Assembly (NCBI RefSeq): GCF_000499845.2
Contig: NC_023750.2
Location: forward strand, 11,522,653 to 11,586,652
Origin: Phaseolus vulgaris
Lineage: Eukaryota > Streptophyta > Magnoliopsida > Fabales > Fabaceae
Direction of reading: 5' to 3'
Length of the DNA: 64,000 bases
The translations under genes were made by a program, and so were the position numbers. The number at the start of each line of letters is the position of its first letter. Positions within the stretch are counted from its first letter, which is position 1. Under the pieces are notes generated by a model, which saw only the letters and a program-made list of their open reading frames with translations, was not told the origin of the DNA and did not search any database. This document shows, in pieces, positions 45,220 through 56,138 of the stretch.

Positions 45220-45699
45220 TCAGGCGCCCACCGTGGGGCCGTGTAAAACCTGTCCCCATCCACAGCGTGAGTTCTTGGAGTTTCTGCGGTTTCTGTGTGG
45301 TTGTGTGCTGGTGCAACCATTTTCTGCCGTTCATTCAAGCTTTGTTTGGTAGATTCGTGTTTTTCACCGTTCGTTCGAGGTTTTGTTCGGAGAATTGAGG
45401 TTTTTCCCCGTTTGTGTAAGTTCTTGTTCGGTGAGGTGAAGTCTTTCGCCGTTTACACGAGTTTTAATCGGTGAGATCGAAGCTTCGCCGTTCGTTCAGA
45501 TTTTCAACCGGTGAATCAGAGGTTTTGGTGGAGAAGCAGTGGTCTGTGGTGAAGTTGCGAGTTTCTGCGAAGGTTGTTGCTGTTGAGGTTGTGTTCTTGA
45601 AGTTCTTTGGAGATTGCGAAGTTCTGACCGATTGATTGCTGGATCGATCGTTGCTGAAGGAGGTTCTGTTCGTCGATCGTTGTGGTCTGCTAAGTTTTC
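45220..45699 (+). other. PBS region and leader of element B
   Basis: TCAGGCGCCCACCGTGGGGC directly follows the LTR and matches the PBS region of element A. The remaining 460 bp is leader with a repeated, loosely conserved motif (TTCGCCGTTCGTTC and variants, five or so times between 45325 and 45510). Confidence 0.7.
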
Positions 45700-46699
45700 A
45701 TGAGAAAGATGAGAAGCAACCGTTCAAGTCCAGTTGTGCCAGTTGCTGCTGAAGGCGCCATGACTATGGCGCAGATGGTGGAGATCATGCGTGCGCTGCA
45801 GGGGAATGTGGAAGCCTCACGCATAGAGCAAGCAAAAATGCATGAGGACCTAGTCGCCTCTCGGGCCAGGAATGAAGAGCTCAGCAATGTAACTGAGGAA
45901 TTGCGCCAAGCTCTTCAGGAGCAGAGAGGGCGCCCAGTCGCTGAAGAGGTCGCACCGTCGACGCCGCCTCGCGTTTTCCCCATGCCATTTGCTCAGGCGA
46001 TCACAGACACGCCTATCCCTATGAGTGTGGTACCCGTGAAGGCTACTTTCACCGGCGTGGAGGATCCTGAGGCGCATCTCACCACGTTCCACACGCAGAT
46101 GATGCTGTCAGGAGGCTCGGATGCTGTGTATTGCAAGATGTTTGTGAGCACGCTCCAGGGAACAGCGCTGGAATGGTTTGTGAGCCTGCCTACAGGCCAC
46201 ATAACCAATTTCCAGCAGTTTTCGAAGCTTTTCGTCAAGCAGTACATAGTGAACAAGGCGCCACCTAGGGTGTCTTATGATCTGTTCGACATAAGGCAGT
46301 ACCAGGGAGAGTCCCTCAGGGACTACTTGAATTGCTTTGGAGCGCAGATGGTCCGCTCGCCAGCCAAGGACGAAGAGATGCTGGTATACGCCTTCAAAAA
46401 GGGCGTGCTGCCGGGACCTTTCTGCGAGGCACTGATCAGGGCTCACCCGCCACGTTTGCTGAGGTTAGGCGACTTGCGGTGGCCCACATCGCCGATGAGA
46501 GTGAGGTCGCCGAGAAGAGAGGGAGCGTGGCCCTCGCTAGGCCACGTGCCCAGAACAGGATCCAACCACAGAGGGTGCTGGAGACAACGGCGGCTAAGAG
46601 GGATCAAAGGACCCGCCATCCTTATGATCTGAGGAAGAACAAGGGCAGGGCCCAGGGCGCCCTAGGGAGTACAATCGCCCGCCAAAGCATAAGTTTGTC
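45700..46699 (+). pseudogene. Element B gag (two frameshifts)
   Basis: Gag from ATG 45700 with an N-terminal helical stretch (MAQMVEIMRALQGN...RNEELSN) and the Tat-lineage core EAHLTTFHTQMMLSGGSDA, FEQYQGES-like YQGESLRDYL. The frame shifts near 46445 and again near 46660, where the knuckle-containing part continues in the frame of pol. Gag packages the genomic RNA into particles. Not functional as it stands. Confidence 0.9.
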
Positions 46700-49600
46700 A
46701 TGGGGCTGGCGGACCTGATCGCCATCCCCAATATAGCAGCCAGGCTCAAGGCACCCGAGAAGGTGGGCGACAAGGTGTTGGGACCAAAGCCAGACGCCTG
46801 GTGCGAATTCCACCAGGGTTTTGGCCACACCGTGGACTCATGTTTGGCATTAGGATACCAGCTCGACGACCTGGTCAAGAGCGGGTTCCTAAATGATTAC
46901 CTGCTGGACAGAAGGACGGGGGGCGCGTCGAGCTCCCAGCCGGCGGGTGGTGAGGCTCAGCAGCACGAAATGCCCACTCACGGGGAGATCCACACCATCG
47001 CGGGAGGTTTTTCGGGTGGTGGATGCACTGCGTCACAGAGGAAGAAATATGCAAGGTCTGTGATGACGGTGGACATGTTCGAGGATCACTCGCCAGACGT
47101 GGACATCACGTTCACAAGGGAAGATCTCAAGGACGTTGTGCCTCATGACAACGATCCAATAGTCATCTCGCTTGTTACGGCGGGAAGGAAGGTCCACAGG
47201 GTTCTGGTGGACCAAGGAAGCTCGGCAGATGTGATGTTCTGGCCGACTTTCACACAGCTGCAGTTGCCCCTTGACCAGCTGAGGCCCTATGGAGGGTGCT
47301 TGTATGGTTTCGCTGGCGATCAGGTGGAGGTCAGGGGGTATATAGAGTTGAGAACTACATTCACGGATGAGGCGGGCTCGAGGACGGAGAAAATCAAGTA
47401 CCTCGTCGTGAATGCTCCCTCAGCATATAACATTCTGTTGGGAAGGCCAACACTCAACAAAATAGGAGCTGTGCCTTCAACCAGGCACATGAAGGTGAAG
47501 TTGCCGTCGATGGAAGGGGTGGTGATCACCATCAAATCTGACCAGAAGGAAGCGAAGAAATGCTATGAGAATAGCCTCAAGAATAAGAGGTCAGTGAGTT
47601 ACATCACAACGACGCCGCCTCCCGGTGTGAAGCCCAGGCCAACAGAATGGCGAGTTGTTGATGCGGCGATGGAGGTGGCCGCCGGAGGCGATGTCCCCAT
47701 GATGGATGCTGAGGCTGAGGGAGAGAACGCCGATCGGGAAGAAGAGGCGAGGAACCGCCCAGAGGAAGCGAGGGAGCTGGGAATCGCCAGGGTGGTGATC
47801 GCCAGGGAAGTTAGACCCAAACCCGTCGAGGAGTGGCTCGAAAGGGAGATCGGGGGAAAGGTATTCAAGTTGGGAAGATCCTTGGAGGCTGAGCTCCAAG
47901 ACCAGATCGCCAAGGTGATAGAGCGACATCTGGATGCTTTTGCATGGTCTGCTTCAGACATGCCGGGAATCGACCCCGACTTCTTGTGCCACCATCTAGC
48001 AATGGACAACCAGGTCAGACCAGTGCGACAGAGAAGAAGGAAGTTCAACAAGGAGAGAAAGCAGGCGATCAGGGATGAAACACAGAAGCTCCTCGCCGCA
48101 GGCCATATCAGGGAAGTCCAGTACCCTGAATGGCTGGCCAATGTCGTGCTAGTGAAGAAAAGCAATGGGAAGTGGCGCATGTACGTCGATTTCACTGACC
48201 TGAACAAGGCTTGCCCAAAGGATTCGTATCCTTTGCCAAGCATAGACGCCCTGGTCGACAGTGCTGCAGGGTGCAAGTTGCTGAGCTTCCTGGATGCCTT
48301 CTCGGGGTACAATCAGATAAAGATGCATCCCATGGATGAGGAGAAGAACGCGGGGGCCACGTACCAAAGGTTGATGGATCGGGTACTTGCACCTATGCTG
48401 GGGAGGAATGTGCAAGCGTACGTTGATGATATGGTCGTGACCTCGCCGAAAAAGAGCAAGCACGTTGTGGACTTGGAGGAGTTGTTCACCACAATCGCCA
48501 AGTTCAGGTTAAAGCTGAACCCCGAGAAGTGCATTTTTGGCGTGGAGGCGGGGAAGTTCTTGGGATTCCTCTTAACTGAAAGAGGAATAGAGGCCAATCT
48601 TGATAAGTGTGCTGCCATCTTGGCGATGAGGAGCCCGGCTACCGTGAAGGAGGTGCAGCAACTTACAGGTCGGATGGCCGCCCTGTCCCGTTTCGTGTCG
48701 GCTAGCGGAGAGAAAGGCCATCCGTACTTTCAGTGTTTAAGGCGGAACAACAAGTTTGCTTGGACGAAGGAGTGTGAAGAGGCCTTCGTCAAGCTTAAAG
48801 AGTACCTGGCGAGCCCGCCGGTTTTGTGCAAACCGTTGGTGGGAACCCCTCTCAGGTTGTATTTTGCTGTGGATGAGAGGGCGGTGAGTGCGGTGCTCGC
48901 CCAAGACCAAGACCAGGCTCAAAAGCCTATTTACTTCGTCAGCAAGGTGCTGCAGGGCCCGGAGGTGAGATATCAGGCCTTGGAGAAAGCTGCACTGGCT
49001 GTGGTATTTTCGACGAGGAGGTTGCGCCACTATTTTCACAGTTTTACAATACTGGTGATGACTGACTTGCATCCAAAAGGTTCTGAAGAAGCCCGATGTA
49101 GCTGGGAGGATGGTGAAGTGGGCGGTGGAGCTGTCGGAGTTCGATATCAAGTACGAGCCCCGAGGTCCGATCAAGGGGCAGATTTTCACTGATTTTGTTG
49201 TCGAGCTCTCGTTAGAAGCAGCGCGAGTTGAGGGGGATGATTTCCGTTGGGTGCTCTCGGTGGACGGATCGTCGAACCAGCAGGGTAGCGGTGCTGGAGT
49301 CATCCTGGAAGGGCCCAACGGTGTGCTAATTGAACAGTCCCTGAGGTTTTCCTTCAAAGCCAGCAACAACCAAGCAGAATATGAGGCGCTGATCGCCGGA
49401 ATCTTGCTGGCCAAGGAGATGGGAGCTAGGGTGCTGATGGCTAAGAGTGACTCGCTGTTGGTCACGGGACAAGTAACAGGCGAGTTCCAGGCCAAGGATC
49501 CATAAATGACGGCTTATTTGGAGTATGTGCAGGAGTTGAAGAGTTCCTTTGTCTCCTTTGAGGTGGTGCATGTGCCCAGAGAGCAGAATGCCCGAGCTGA

Positions 49601-51074
49601 CTTGCTAGCTAAGCTCGCCAGTTCGGGCAAGGGGGGTAGACAAAGGACGGTGATCCAAGAAACTCTGAAGACGCCTAGGGCATTTGTGGCAGACCACCTG
49701 GTTCTTCAAATAAGCAAATCGACGGAGAAAGCGGCAATGAGTCACAGGTCTTTGACTCAGGAAACCTTGAGATCGCCGAGAATAAGAGCATGTCGGGGGG
49801 AGAGGGTGAACATGACGCAGGTCTGCGCTACGCATGAGCCAGACACGTGGATAACACAATACCAGCGATGCCTGGAAGATGGCCTTCTCCCGCTGGATCC
49901 GATGGAGGCTAGGAAGATAAAGAAAAACTCCACCAAGTTCACAATGACTGATGGCGAGTTGTATAGGTTTGGGTTCACACACCCACTCCTGGAATGTGTG
50001 CACGGAGAGAAATGTACAAGAATCATGGCCGAGCTCCATGAAGGGATATGCGGAAGTCACGTCGGGGGTCGAGCTCTGGCCGCGAGAACCCTCCGTGCAG
50101 GTTACTACTGGCCAACAATGAGGGAGGACTGCAAGAAGTATGCACAGTGTTGCAAGCAATGTCAGCAGCACGCCGATTGGCACAAAGTGCCTCCCGAAGA
50201 GTTGAAGTCAATTTACAGCCCTTGGCCGTTTCATACATGGGGGATCGACATTCTGGGACCTTTCCCATTGGCGATCAGGCAGATGAAGTACTTGGTGGTG
50301 GCGATTGAATATTTCACCAAGTGGATCGAAGCAGAACCAGTAGCCCAGATCACCGCACACAAGATCGAGAGCTTTGTATGGAAGAACATCGTGTGCCGGT
50401 TTGGTGTGCCTAAGCGCCTGGTGTCGGACAACGGGACTCAGTTCGCAAGTCACCTGTTGAAGAAGCTGTGCAAAGGGGTGGGAATTCAACAAGTGTTTGC
50501 ATCCGTCGAGCATCCCTAGACAAATGGCCAGGTAGAGTCCGTCAATCGGGTATTGTTGAGAGGCTTGAAGAGAAGGCTGGAGAAAGCCAAGGGATCGTGG
50601 GCTGAGGAGGTACCCCGCAAAGTTTGGGCGTACCACACCACCGAGCAGTCAGGAACCCATGAGACCCCGTTTAGCTTGGTCTATGGGTGCGACGCAATGA
50701 TTCCAGTGGAAATCCAGGAGAGCTCGGCGAGATTCCAGAACTTTGTAGCGGAAGACTCGAATGAGGAAAGAAGGTTGAATCTGGATTTGCTGGATGAAGT
50801 TAGGGAGGAGGCGAGAGTAAAAGCCGAGGCAGTGAAAAGAAGGATTGAACGAAGGTATAACTCGAAGGTGATGCCAAGGATGTTTAAAGAAGGCGACATG
50901 GTGATGAGGAAGGCCCACCAGTACGAGATGGAGAACAAGTTGTCGCCTAAGTGGACGGGACCGTTCAGAATAACCGAGGCGCTCGGGAACGGCGCCTATC
51001 GCTTAGAAACTTTGGAAGGAGGGGCGATTCCTCGCACTTGGAACGCCACGCACCTCAAGTTATATTACAGTTAA
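46700..51074 (+). pseudogene. Element B protease-RT-RNase H-integrase
   Basis: Continues gag (CEFHQGFGHTVDSCLAL near 46800). Protease VDQGSSADVMFW near 47205. RT with the SFLDAFSGYNQIKMHP block and YVDDMVV near 48420. Tat-type aRNH with SVDGSSNQQGSGAGV near 49260. Integrase with HADWHKVPPEELKSI, first Asp in GIDILGPF near 50247, second in DNGTQFAS near 50427 and Glu in GQVES near 50535. It ends at 51074. Breaks: a frameshift near 49078, stops at 49503 and 50517, and an in-frame loss of about 20 residues in RT between SFLDAFSGYNQI and NAGATYQRL compared with element A. Very probably inactive. Confidence 0.93.
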
Positions 51075-52660
51075 AAGCTTTGTAAGTAAAAACAAACACG
51101 AAGAGTTTTGCAAGCTTTCTGTTAAAACAGTTTGAAGGGGGCACTCTTTTTTCCCTAAGGAGGGTTTTTAATGAGGCCACCCAATAAAGAAGAGTTTTCA
51201 AAGTTTAAAGTGTTTTAGATTGCATGCTTGTTGTTGTTACGAAAGTTTTGAAAAAAGACCTGGTCACTCGTATGTGATTTAAGGCAAGTTTGAAGTTATG
51301 TTGCATGCTTTCTAAAAAGCTTTTAAGTCCCCATCGCTTTTCGGCGATTGGCGGCATCAGTTAAAGTTAAAAGACCCCATCGATTTTCGGCGATTGGCGG
51401 CATCAGTTAAAGTTAAAAGTCCTCATCGCCTTTCGACGATCGGAGGCACCAGCAACGTTTAAAAGACCTCAACGCCCTCGCGCGTCCGGAGGCGAGAAAG
51501 AGATAAAGACCTCCTCGCCGTCGAGCGAGTGCAGGCGAGAAAGAGATAAAGTCCTCAGTGCATCTAGGGGGGAGGAGATGTACACCCTGGGCAAGTTGAG
51601 GCACCGGTTAAAGTCCTCCTCAACTTTGTGCGAGTGCAGGCGAGAGCAAGTTAAAAGTCCTCAGTGCATCCAGGGAAGAGGAGATGTAATCCCTGGGCAA
51701 AGTAGAGGCATCAGATAAAGACCTTCTCGCCGTCGAGCGAGTTCAGGCGAGATAAAGTCCTTCTCGCTGTCGAGCAAGTTCAGGCGAGATAAAGTCCTTC
51801 TCGCCGTCGAGCAAGTTCAGGCGAGATAAAGTCCTTCTCGCCGTCGAGCGAGTTCAGGCAAGATAAAGACCTTCTCGCCGTCGAGCGAGTTCAGGCAAGA
51901 TAAAGACCTTCTCGCCGTCGAGCGAGTTCAGGCAAGATAAAGACCTTCTCCCCTTCGAGCGAGTTCAGGCAAGATAAGGACCTTCTCGCCGTCGAGCGAG
52001 TTCAGGCAAGATAAAATCCTTCTCGTCTCAAACGAGTTCAGGTACGGTGTGGAGGGTGGAAGAAGTTTAAAGGATAGCTAAGGTAGGTTCGAAGAGAACG
52101 CCTAGCTATCCGGCTTATTGTTCTGAAACTTAGGGAGGTAGAGAAGGATCCGAAAGGCGCCTCTACCCCCAGATGAGGGAACAATAGCCAAGTTATGAAG
52201 GCAAAAGGAGGCTTACATCGCCGGGACCCGATGGCGATCAGAGGAGATTCAGGCGATGGCAAGAGTAAGGGCCCGTTTTGATGGAATAGATCAGGTGAAC
52301 TATGTCTTAAACTATCAGTTGGATTGAAACTTGCTGTTTAGTAAGTAGTTTCACGCTGAAGCTCGTTGCCTTAAGTTCACAAGTTATTAGAATGCTATCG
52401 TTCGAAAGTTGATAGTTTGATCGAGTTCGAAGCAGTAAGTAAATGGTTGCGCCCGCAGAATCGCTAAGTTAAATTCGTTTAAGCGGTTTTTACAAGGAGA
52501 AGCAAAGCAAACAGAGAGACTATATGTAGAAGCAGAAAAATTTATAATAAGGGCGGTGTCAGTTCGAATACATAAGAAGAAAGAAAAAGTTATTACAGAA
52601 AAAATTTGTACAAGAAGGAACAAGCATAAGTTTCAGGAAATAAGTGATGGAGGGAAGCGG
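51075..52660 (+). other. Element B region after pol, minisatellite-rich
   Basis: Untranslated region between integrase and the antisense ORF. It begins like that of A and C (GGGTTTTTAATGAGGCCACCCAA). Degenerate CTCGCC..GGCGAG units run from about 51300, with a regular 37-bp array at 51717-52040. The last 600 bp has no recognisable feature. Confidence 0.75.
51717..52040. repeat. 37-bp minisatellite, about 9 units
   Basis: Units of TCCTTCTCGCCGTCGAGC followed by GAGTTCAGGCGAGATAAAG. Within a unit CTCGCC pairs with GGCGAG; the later units read GGCAAG and lose this pairing. It is a tandem array without unique spacers, so not a CRISPR. Confidence 0.9.
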
Positions 52661-54114
52661 TTAATCTTCAGAAGGCACGATCTTCCCATCCACCACTTCA
52701 TTACAAATCGACACCATGGAGAGGTCGAGCTCGGGGTACTGGCAGGCGACTTGCTCCAGGGCGACGTCGAATCCGGCGGCAAGGACTTGGGCGGAGCTCA
52801 GCTCAAGCTCTTCGTTTTGTTGCTTGAGCCCCTTGGTTTGCTGCTTCAGCTCGTCAGCTCGCTTCTTCAGTTCTTCAGTTTTCCTACGAGTCTGAGCGAG
52901 GTCATCAGCAACCTTCTTGCCTTCGCCCCGCGCCTGGGCCAGCTCTGCAGCAATCTTTTCATTCTCCTCTCTAGCTTCGGCGAGCTTAGCCACGGCGTCA
53001 TCCCTGTCCTTTTCGACCTTTCCAAGGAGAACCTCCCGATCAACCGACCTTTTTTCAAGGGTCTCTACCTTGGCTGCATCCGCTTTTATTGATGCCTCCA
53101 AGTCAGCCACCTTGAGCCGGTAGGGAACCAGCTTACTCTCCAGCTCGATCTTCTCTTGAGCTAGGAGGTGCAGTTTCTGGCGTAGATCAGAGGTCTCCTT
53201 GCGTGCCACCCTCAGCTCGACACTCATGGCGTCCTCCACCCTTGAGTGGTCGATCTCCGCCTTCATCAGGTTACAAGAGAGCTTCTCCGCCTCGATTCTT
53301 ATCAGGCGATTCTCCTCTTGGAGTGTGGAGATATCATCCTGAAGTTTTTTGTTGGAGCTCTCCACAGCTTTTGTTATGATAGAGGGGAGGTCCTCTGCCA
53401 TCATTTTGAGCTTAGCCGTGAAGGGCCCCCAGATTCCTTTGACCGCGAGGGGAAGGCCTGCAGCCGCTGTTGGTGGAGGTGCTGAAGGAGCCTGGTGCTG
53501 ACTCTCACCACCACCCTCTTGAATTGGTTGATGAGGTTGGGCTTCCTGGCGTGGTGGTGATGTGGGGGACTCGGTAATGAGTATTGGCGAGTTTTGAGCG
53601 CCTTCATCCCCACCTGGTGCAGCTTCAACGATTGAGGCAGTTGAAGGAGGACCCTCTCCAGCAGATACGAATGGCGTGGAGGCGCTCAGAGGGTTCTCCA
53701 TGAAGTTGGGCTCGTTGCCTTCAACCGCAGGAAGTGCAGCTGCCAAGGGTACTGCTTGGACTGGCGGTGTTGGAGCTGGGGGAGAGGGTAGTGTTGGTGT
53801 TGGGAGAGCAGGTGGTGAAGAAGGTGCCACCCTTCTCCTTTTGGTAATGAGGCCGTCCTCAGTCGCCTCATCATCCTCATCCTCGTCTACTTGAACCACT
53901 TGAGGAGTTTTCCTCTTTGGTTTCTTTAAGACGAGCTTCTTTCGTTGAGGGGCGGGCAGTGCCTCTGGAGGAGCTGGGCCTTGAGGGGGCGATTTGCCCT
54001 GGGCAGCGGCGATCTCCACCACCGAGTTTGGCACGATTTGAGAACCCGACGCCAAATTGTGGGTTCGGGCGAGCGCCCTCAGTTCAACTAACTTGCCTTT
54101 GCCCAGCATGAGAT
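52661..54114 (-). CDS. Antisense ORF of element B, exon 2 (coiled-coil part)
   Basis: 483 codons after the acceptor CACTGTGCAG. The start reads DLMLGKGKLVELRALARTHN, followed by Pro/Ala-rich, acidic low-complexity sequence and a long coiled coil (about the last 250 residues: LQEENRLIRIEAEKLSCNLM, LKKRADELKQQTKGLKQQNE). It ends at 52661. Antisense extra ORFs downstream of integrase are known in Tat-lineage elements, with no proven function. This exon is undamaged. It joins exon 1 in frame (phase 1) across a 190-bp intron. Confidence 0.75.
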
Positions 54115-54304
54115 CTGCACAGTGCAAAAATATACAAGTAAGCGCAAAGGCAAAGGTGAAATGTATGAGTACGTGTGCAAATGAGACAAACAAATGGTGC
54201 AGGAAATAAAAACCAAGTCTAGTGCGCAACAAACATGACGCCCAATAATAGACAACAGAGATGTAGCACAAAACGAAAACCTAAATGTCGAGGTAAGTGC
54301 TAAC
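54115..54304 (-). other. Candidate intron in element B antisense ORF
   Basis: 190 bp, donor ATAG|GTTAGC and acceptor TGTGCAG|ATC on the minus strand, phase 1. The same position holds introns at 58229-58328 and 61729-61909. Removing it joins two open frames. Confidence 0.7.
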
Positions 54305-55222
54305 CTATGTGAGCTTCGAGTTGGCCCTCGAGGAACTCGAAGGAGATTATTGCAGAGGTGGGAAAGGTGATGTTAGCGGCTGCCACGCTTTTCCAGAAGA
54401 GGCATAGATCCTTGTCCAACTCGCCCATGTTGTCAGGACTTCTTGGCCTTCTGAAGTTTTCTTTGGAGTCCTTGCTTCCCTTGTTCACCCAGTACAAGGG
54501 AAAGCCATCGAGCAGCGAAGGGTCTTGATCGTTCTGGCGCACTTGGGCGAACTTTCCCTTCCAATCTTTGTAAGATTGCTGGAAGATAGAGAGGATCGAT
54601 CTCCCAGCAATTCCGTTTAAGCTCACCCAGGGGCGGTCTCCAGGGTTCTTAGCCTCGAACAAGAAAAGGAAAACGTCTACTGAGGCCGGTAGTCCCAAAT
54701 GCGCGCACCTAATTTTGAATGCCCAACTGTTGGGATGGAGCTGGGCAGCAGCGATGTTGAGCTCGGTTAATAGTTCCCGTTCAAAACGGGTGAAGGGAAG
54801 CCTGCGTTTCACCTTCTTGAAGATTAGCAGAACAACTCGCCGTTGTTTCCCTTGTCATCCGTGCAGATTGGCACGTCAGGAGGGCAAGGCAGCACCATCA
54901 GTTTGTCGTCGTGCTCCTTGTGGAACGAGAGGTTGGGTTCGTCCCCTTTCTTCAACCGTAGCACCGCCAACGCAGAGTTTACTGAAGAAGTCTCCTTCAG
55001 CAAAGTTGAGGTGGCCCATAGGTAGAGTTTCTTGTAGTCTGGAGTGGGAATGGAGGCTCCTTCGGCGACTGGTGGAGTTGTCTGAGCAAGGTTGGGACGA
55101 GAGGTTGCAGGCCTCTCAGCCTGGAAAGAGGGAGCACCAAATGCTCGCGGTAGGTTATGCGCTTGGGATGGAGGGTTTCGTGATGAAGGAGGAGGATTCG
55201 CGGTGGTCTTTGTACGAGCCAT
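54305..55222 (-). pseudogene. Antisense ORF of element B, exon 1 (frameshifted)
   Basis: ATG 55222 (MARTKTTANPPPSS), Pro-rich N-terminus, then a globular domain (DYKKLYLWATSTLLKE ... RLPFTRFERELLTELN ... PNSWAFKIRC ... DGFPLYWVNKG). This is the conserved core of the family annotated as putative gypsy-type transposon protein (Transposase_28, from memory). There is a stop and one frameshift near 54815 compared with the other two copies. It joins exon 2 through the intron. Confidence 0.78.
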
Positions 55223-55822
55223 CGCAGAAACTGCAAAGGAAAAAGAAAAAGAAAGATGAACGAAGGTTGTAGAGATCGACTCAATTATGGACGAAGGATG
55301 AAAAACGAACGAACGAGAGTTCGTTGTGATGAAAGTAATGGAAGACGAAGCCCTAAGTTACGAAAAGGGAGAAGAAGAAGAAACAACCCACAACGTATGC
55401 ACCAGGCAGATAATGGATGATGCGAATCGGTTAAAATGCAGCAAATATCAACATAGGAAGTAAAAGAGGTACCTTTCGATGATCAGATAAGCGTTGAAGG
55501 GAGTTGGGGATTGAGAGAGTCGAAGAGCGTCGTGGGTTTGCAAAGAAAACTCAGAGCGTTTTGAGAAGGCAGAAAGATGATGAAACAGTAAAAATGAAAG
55601 GGTTTAAGGGTTCTTCAAACGTTTTTGGAAGCGCAAACGACAGCTAAAGATGACCGTTGATGAAGCCACGTGTCGAGCGATTGGAAAAGGTGTTTGGTGG
55701 AGGGTCAGAAAAACAGAGGGTACGAGCATTTGGAATTCCGTGCCAGCGCCGTGCAGATCGGCAGTGACGTGACCTCTTAGTCTTTTCGCTGGACAAGTCT
55801 TCGCTTAAGACCGTGGGGCTTG
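55223..55822 (-). other. Element B region between antisense ORF and 3' LTR
   Basis: 600 bp. It should hold the promoter of the antisense ORF, but no TATA box is obvious on the minus strand. Near the LTR lie a hairpin-like block (55780-55811) and a G-rich polypurine-like tract (55811-55819, CCGTGGGGC), followed by CTTG and the LTR start. Confidence 0.6.
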
Positions 55823-56138
55823 TGTACCACCCAGGTGGTCGGATGTGATGACGTGGCAGCAAGCTATTATATAGGCGTGTTGAACGGGGCACCTGGCTGG
55901 CAGAAGGGAAGGAAGTCGGGGGCTCGTGTAGTCACCAGTTATTAAGTTGGCGTGCTCCGATCTCCAGCATACCTAAACCAGCGGTCACCAGGTTTGAGAT
56001 GAAGTCGCCGGATGTGAACCCAGACGACCAAGTGATTAGAGATCGCCGAAAGAAGGACATCGCCGAGGGATCAGGGAAGCTTGTTCCAGGCTTTCGAAGC
56101 AGAGGATAAAGTCGTCAGATAGTCATTCCCTAGCTAGC
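55823..56138 (+). repeat. 3' LTR of element B, truncated to 316 bp
   Basis: Colinear with 44293-44608, without indels. It stops abruptly after TCCCTAGCTAGC and is joined to internal pol sequence of element C. The remaining ~610 bp of LTR and the target duplication are lost. Confidence 0.92.

Noticed and set aside
51717..52040. CRISPR-like regular repeats
   Set aside because: Units abut with no unique spacers, the DNA is a plant retroelement and no cas genes exist.
53246..54111. Plus-strand frames opposite the antisense ORFs
   Set aside because: Shadow frames; the minus strand carries the conserved domain and coiled coil.
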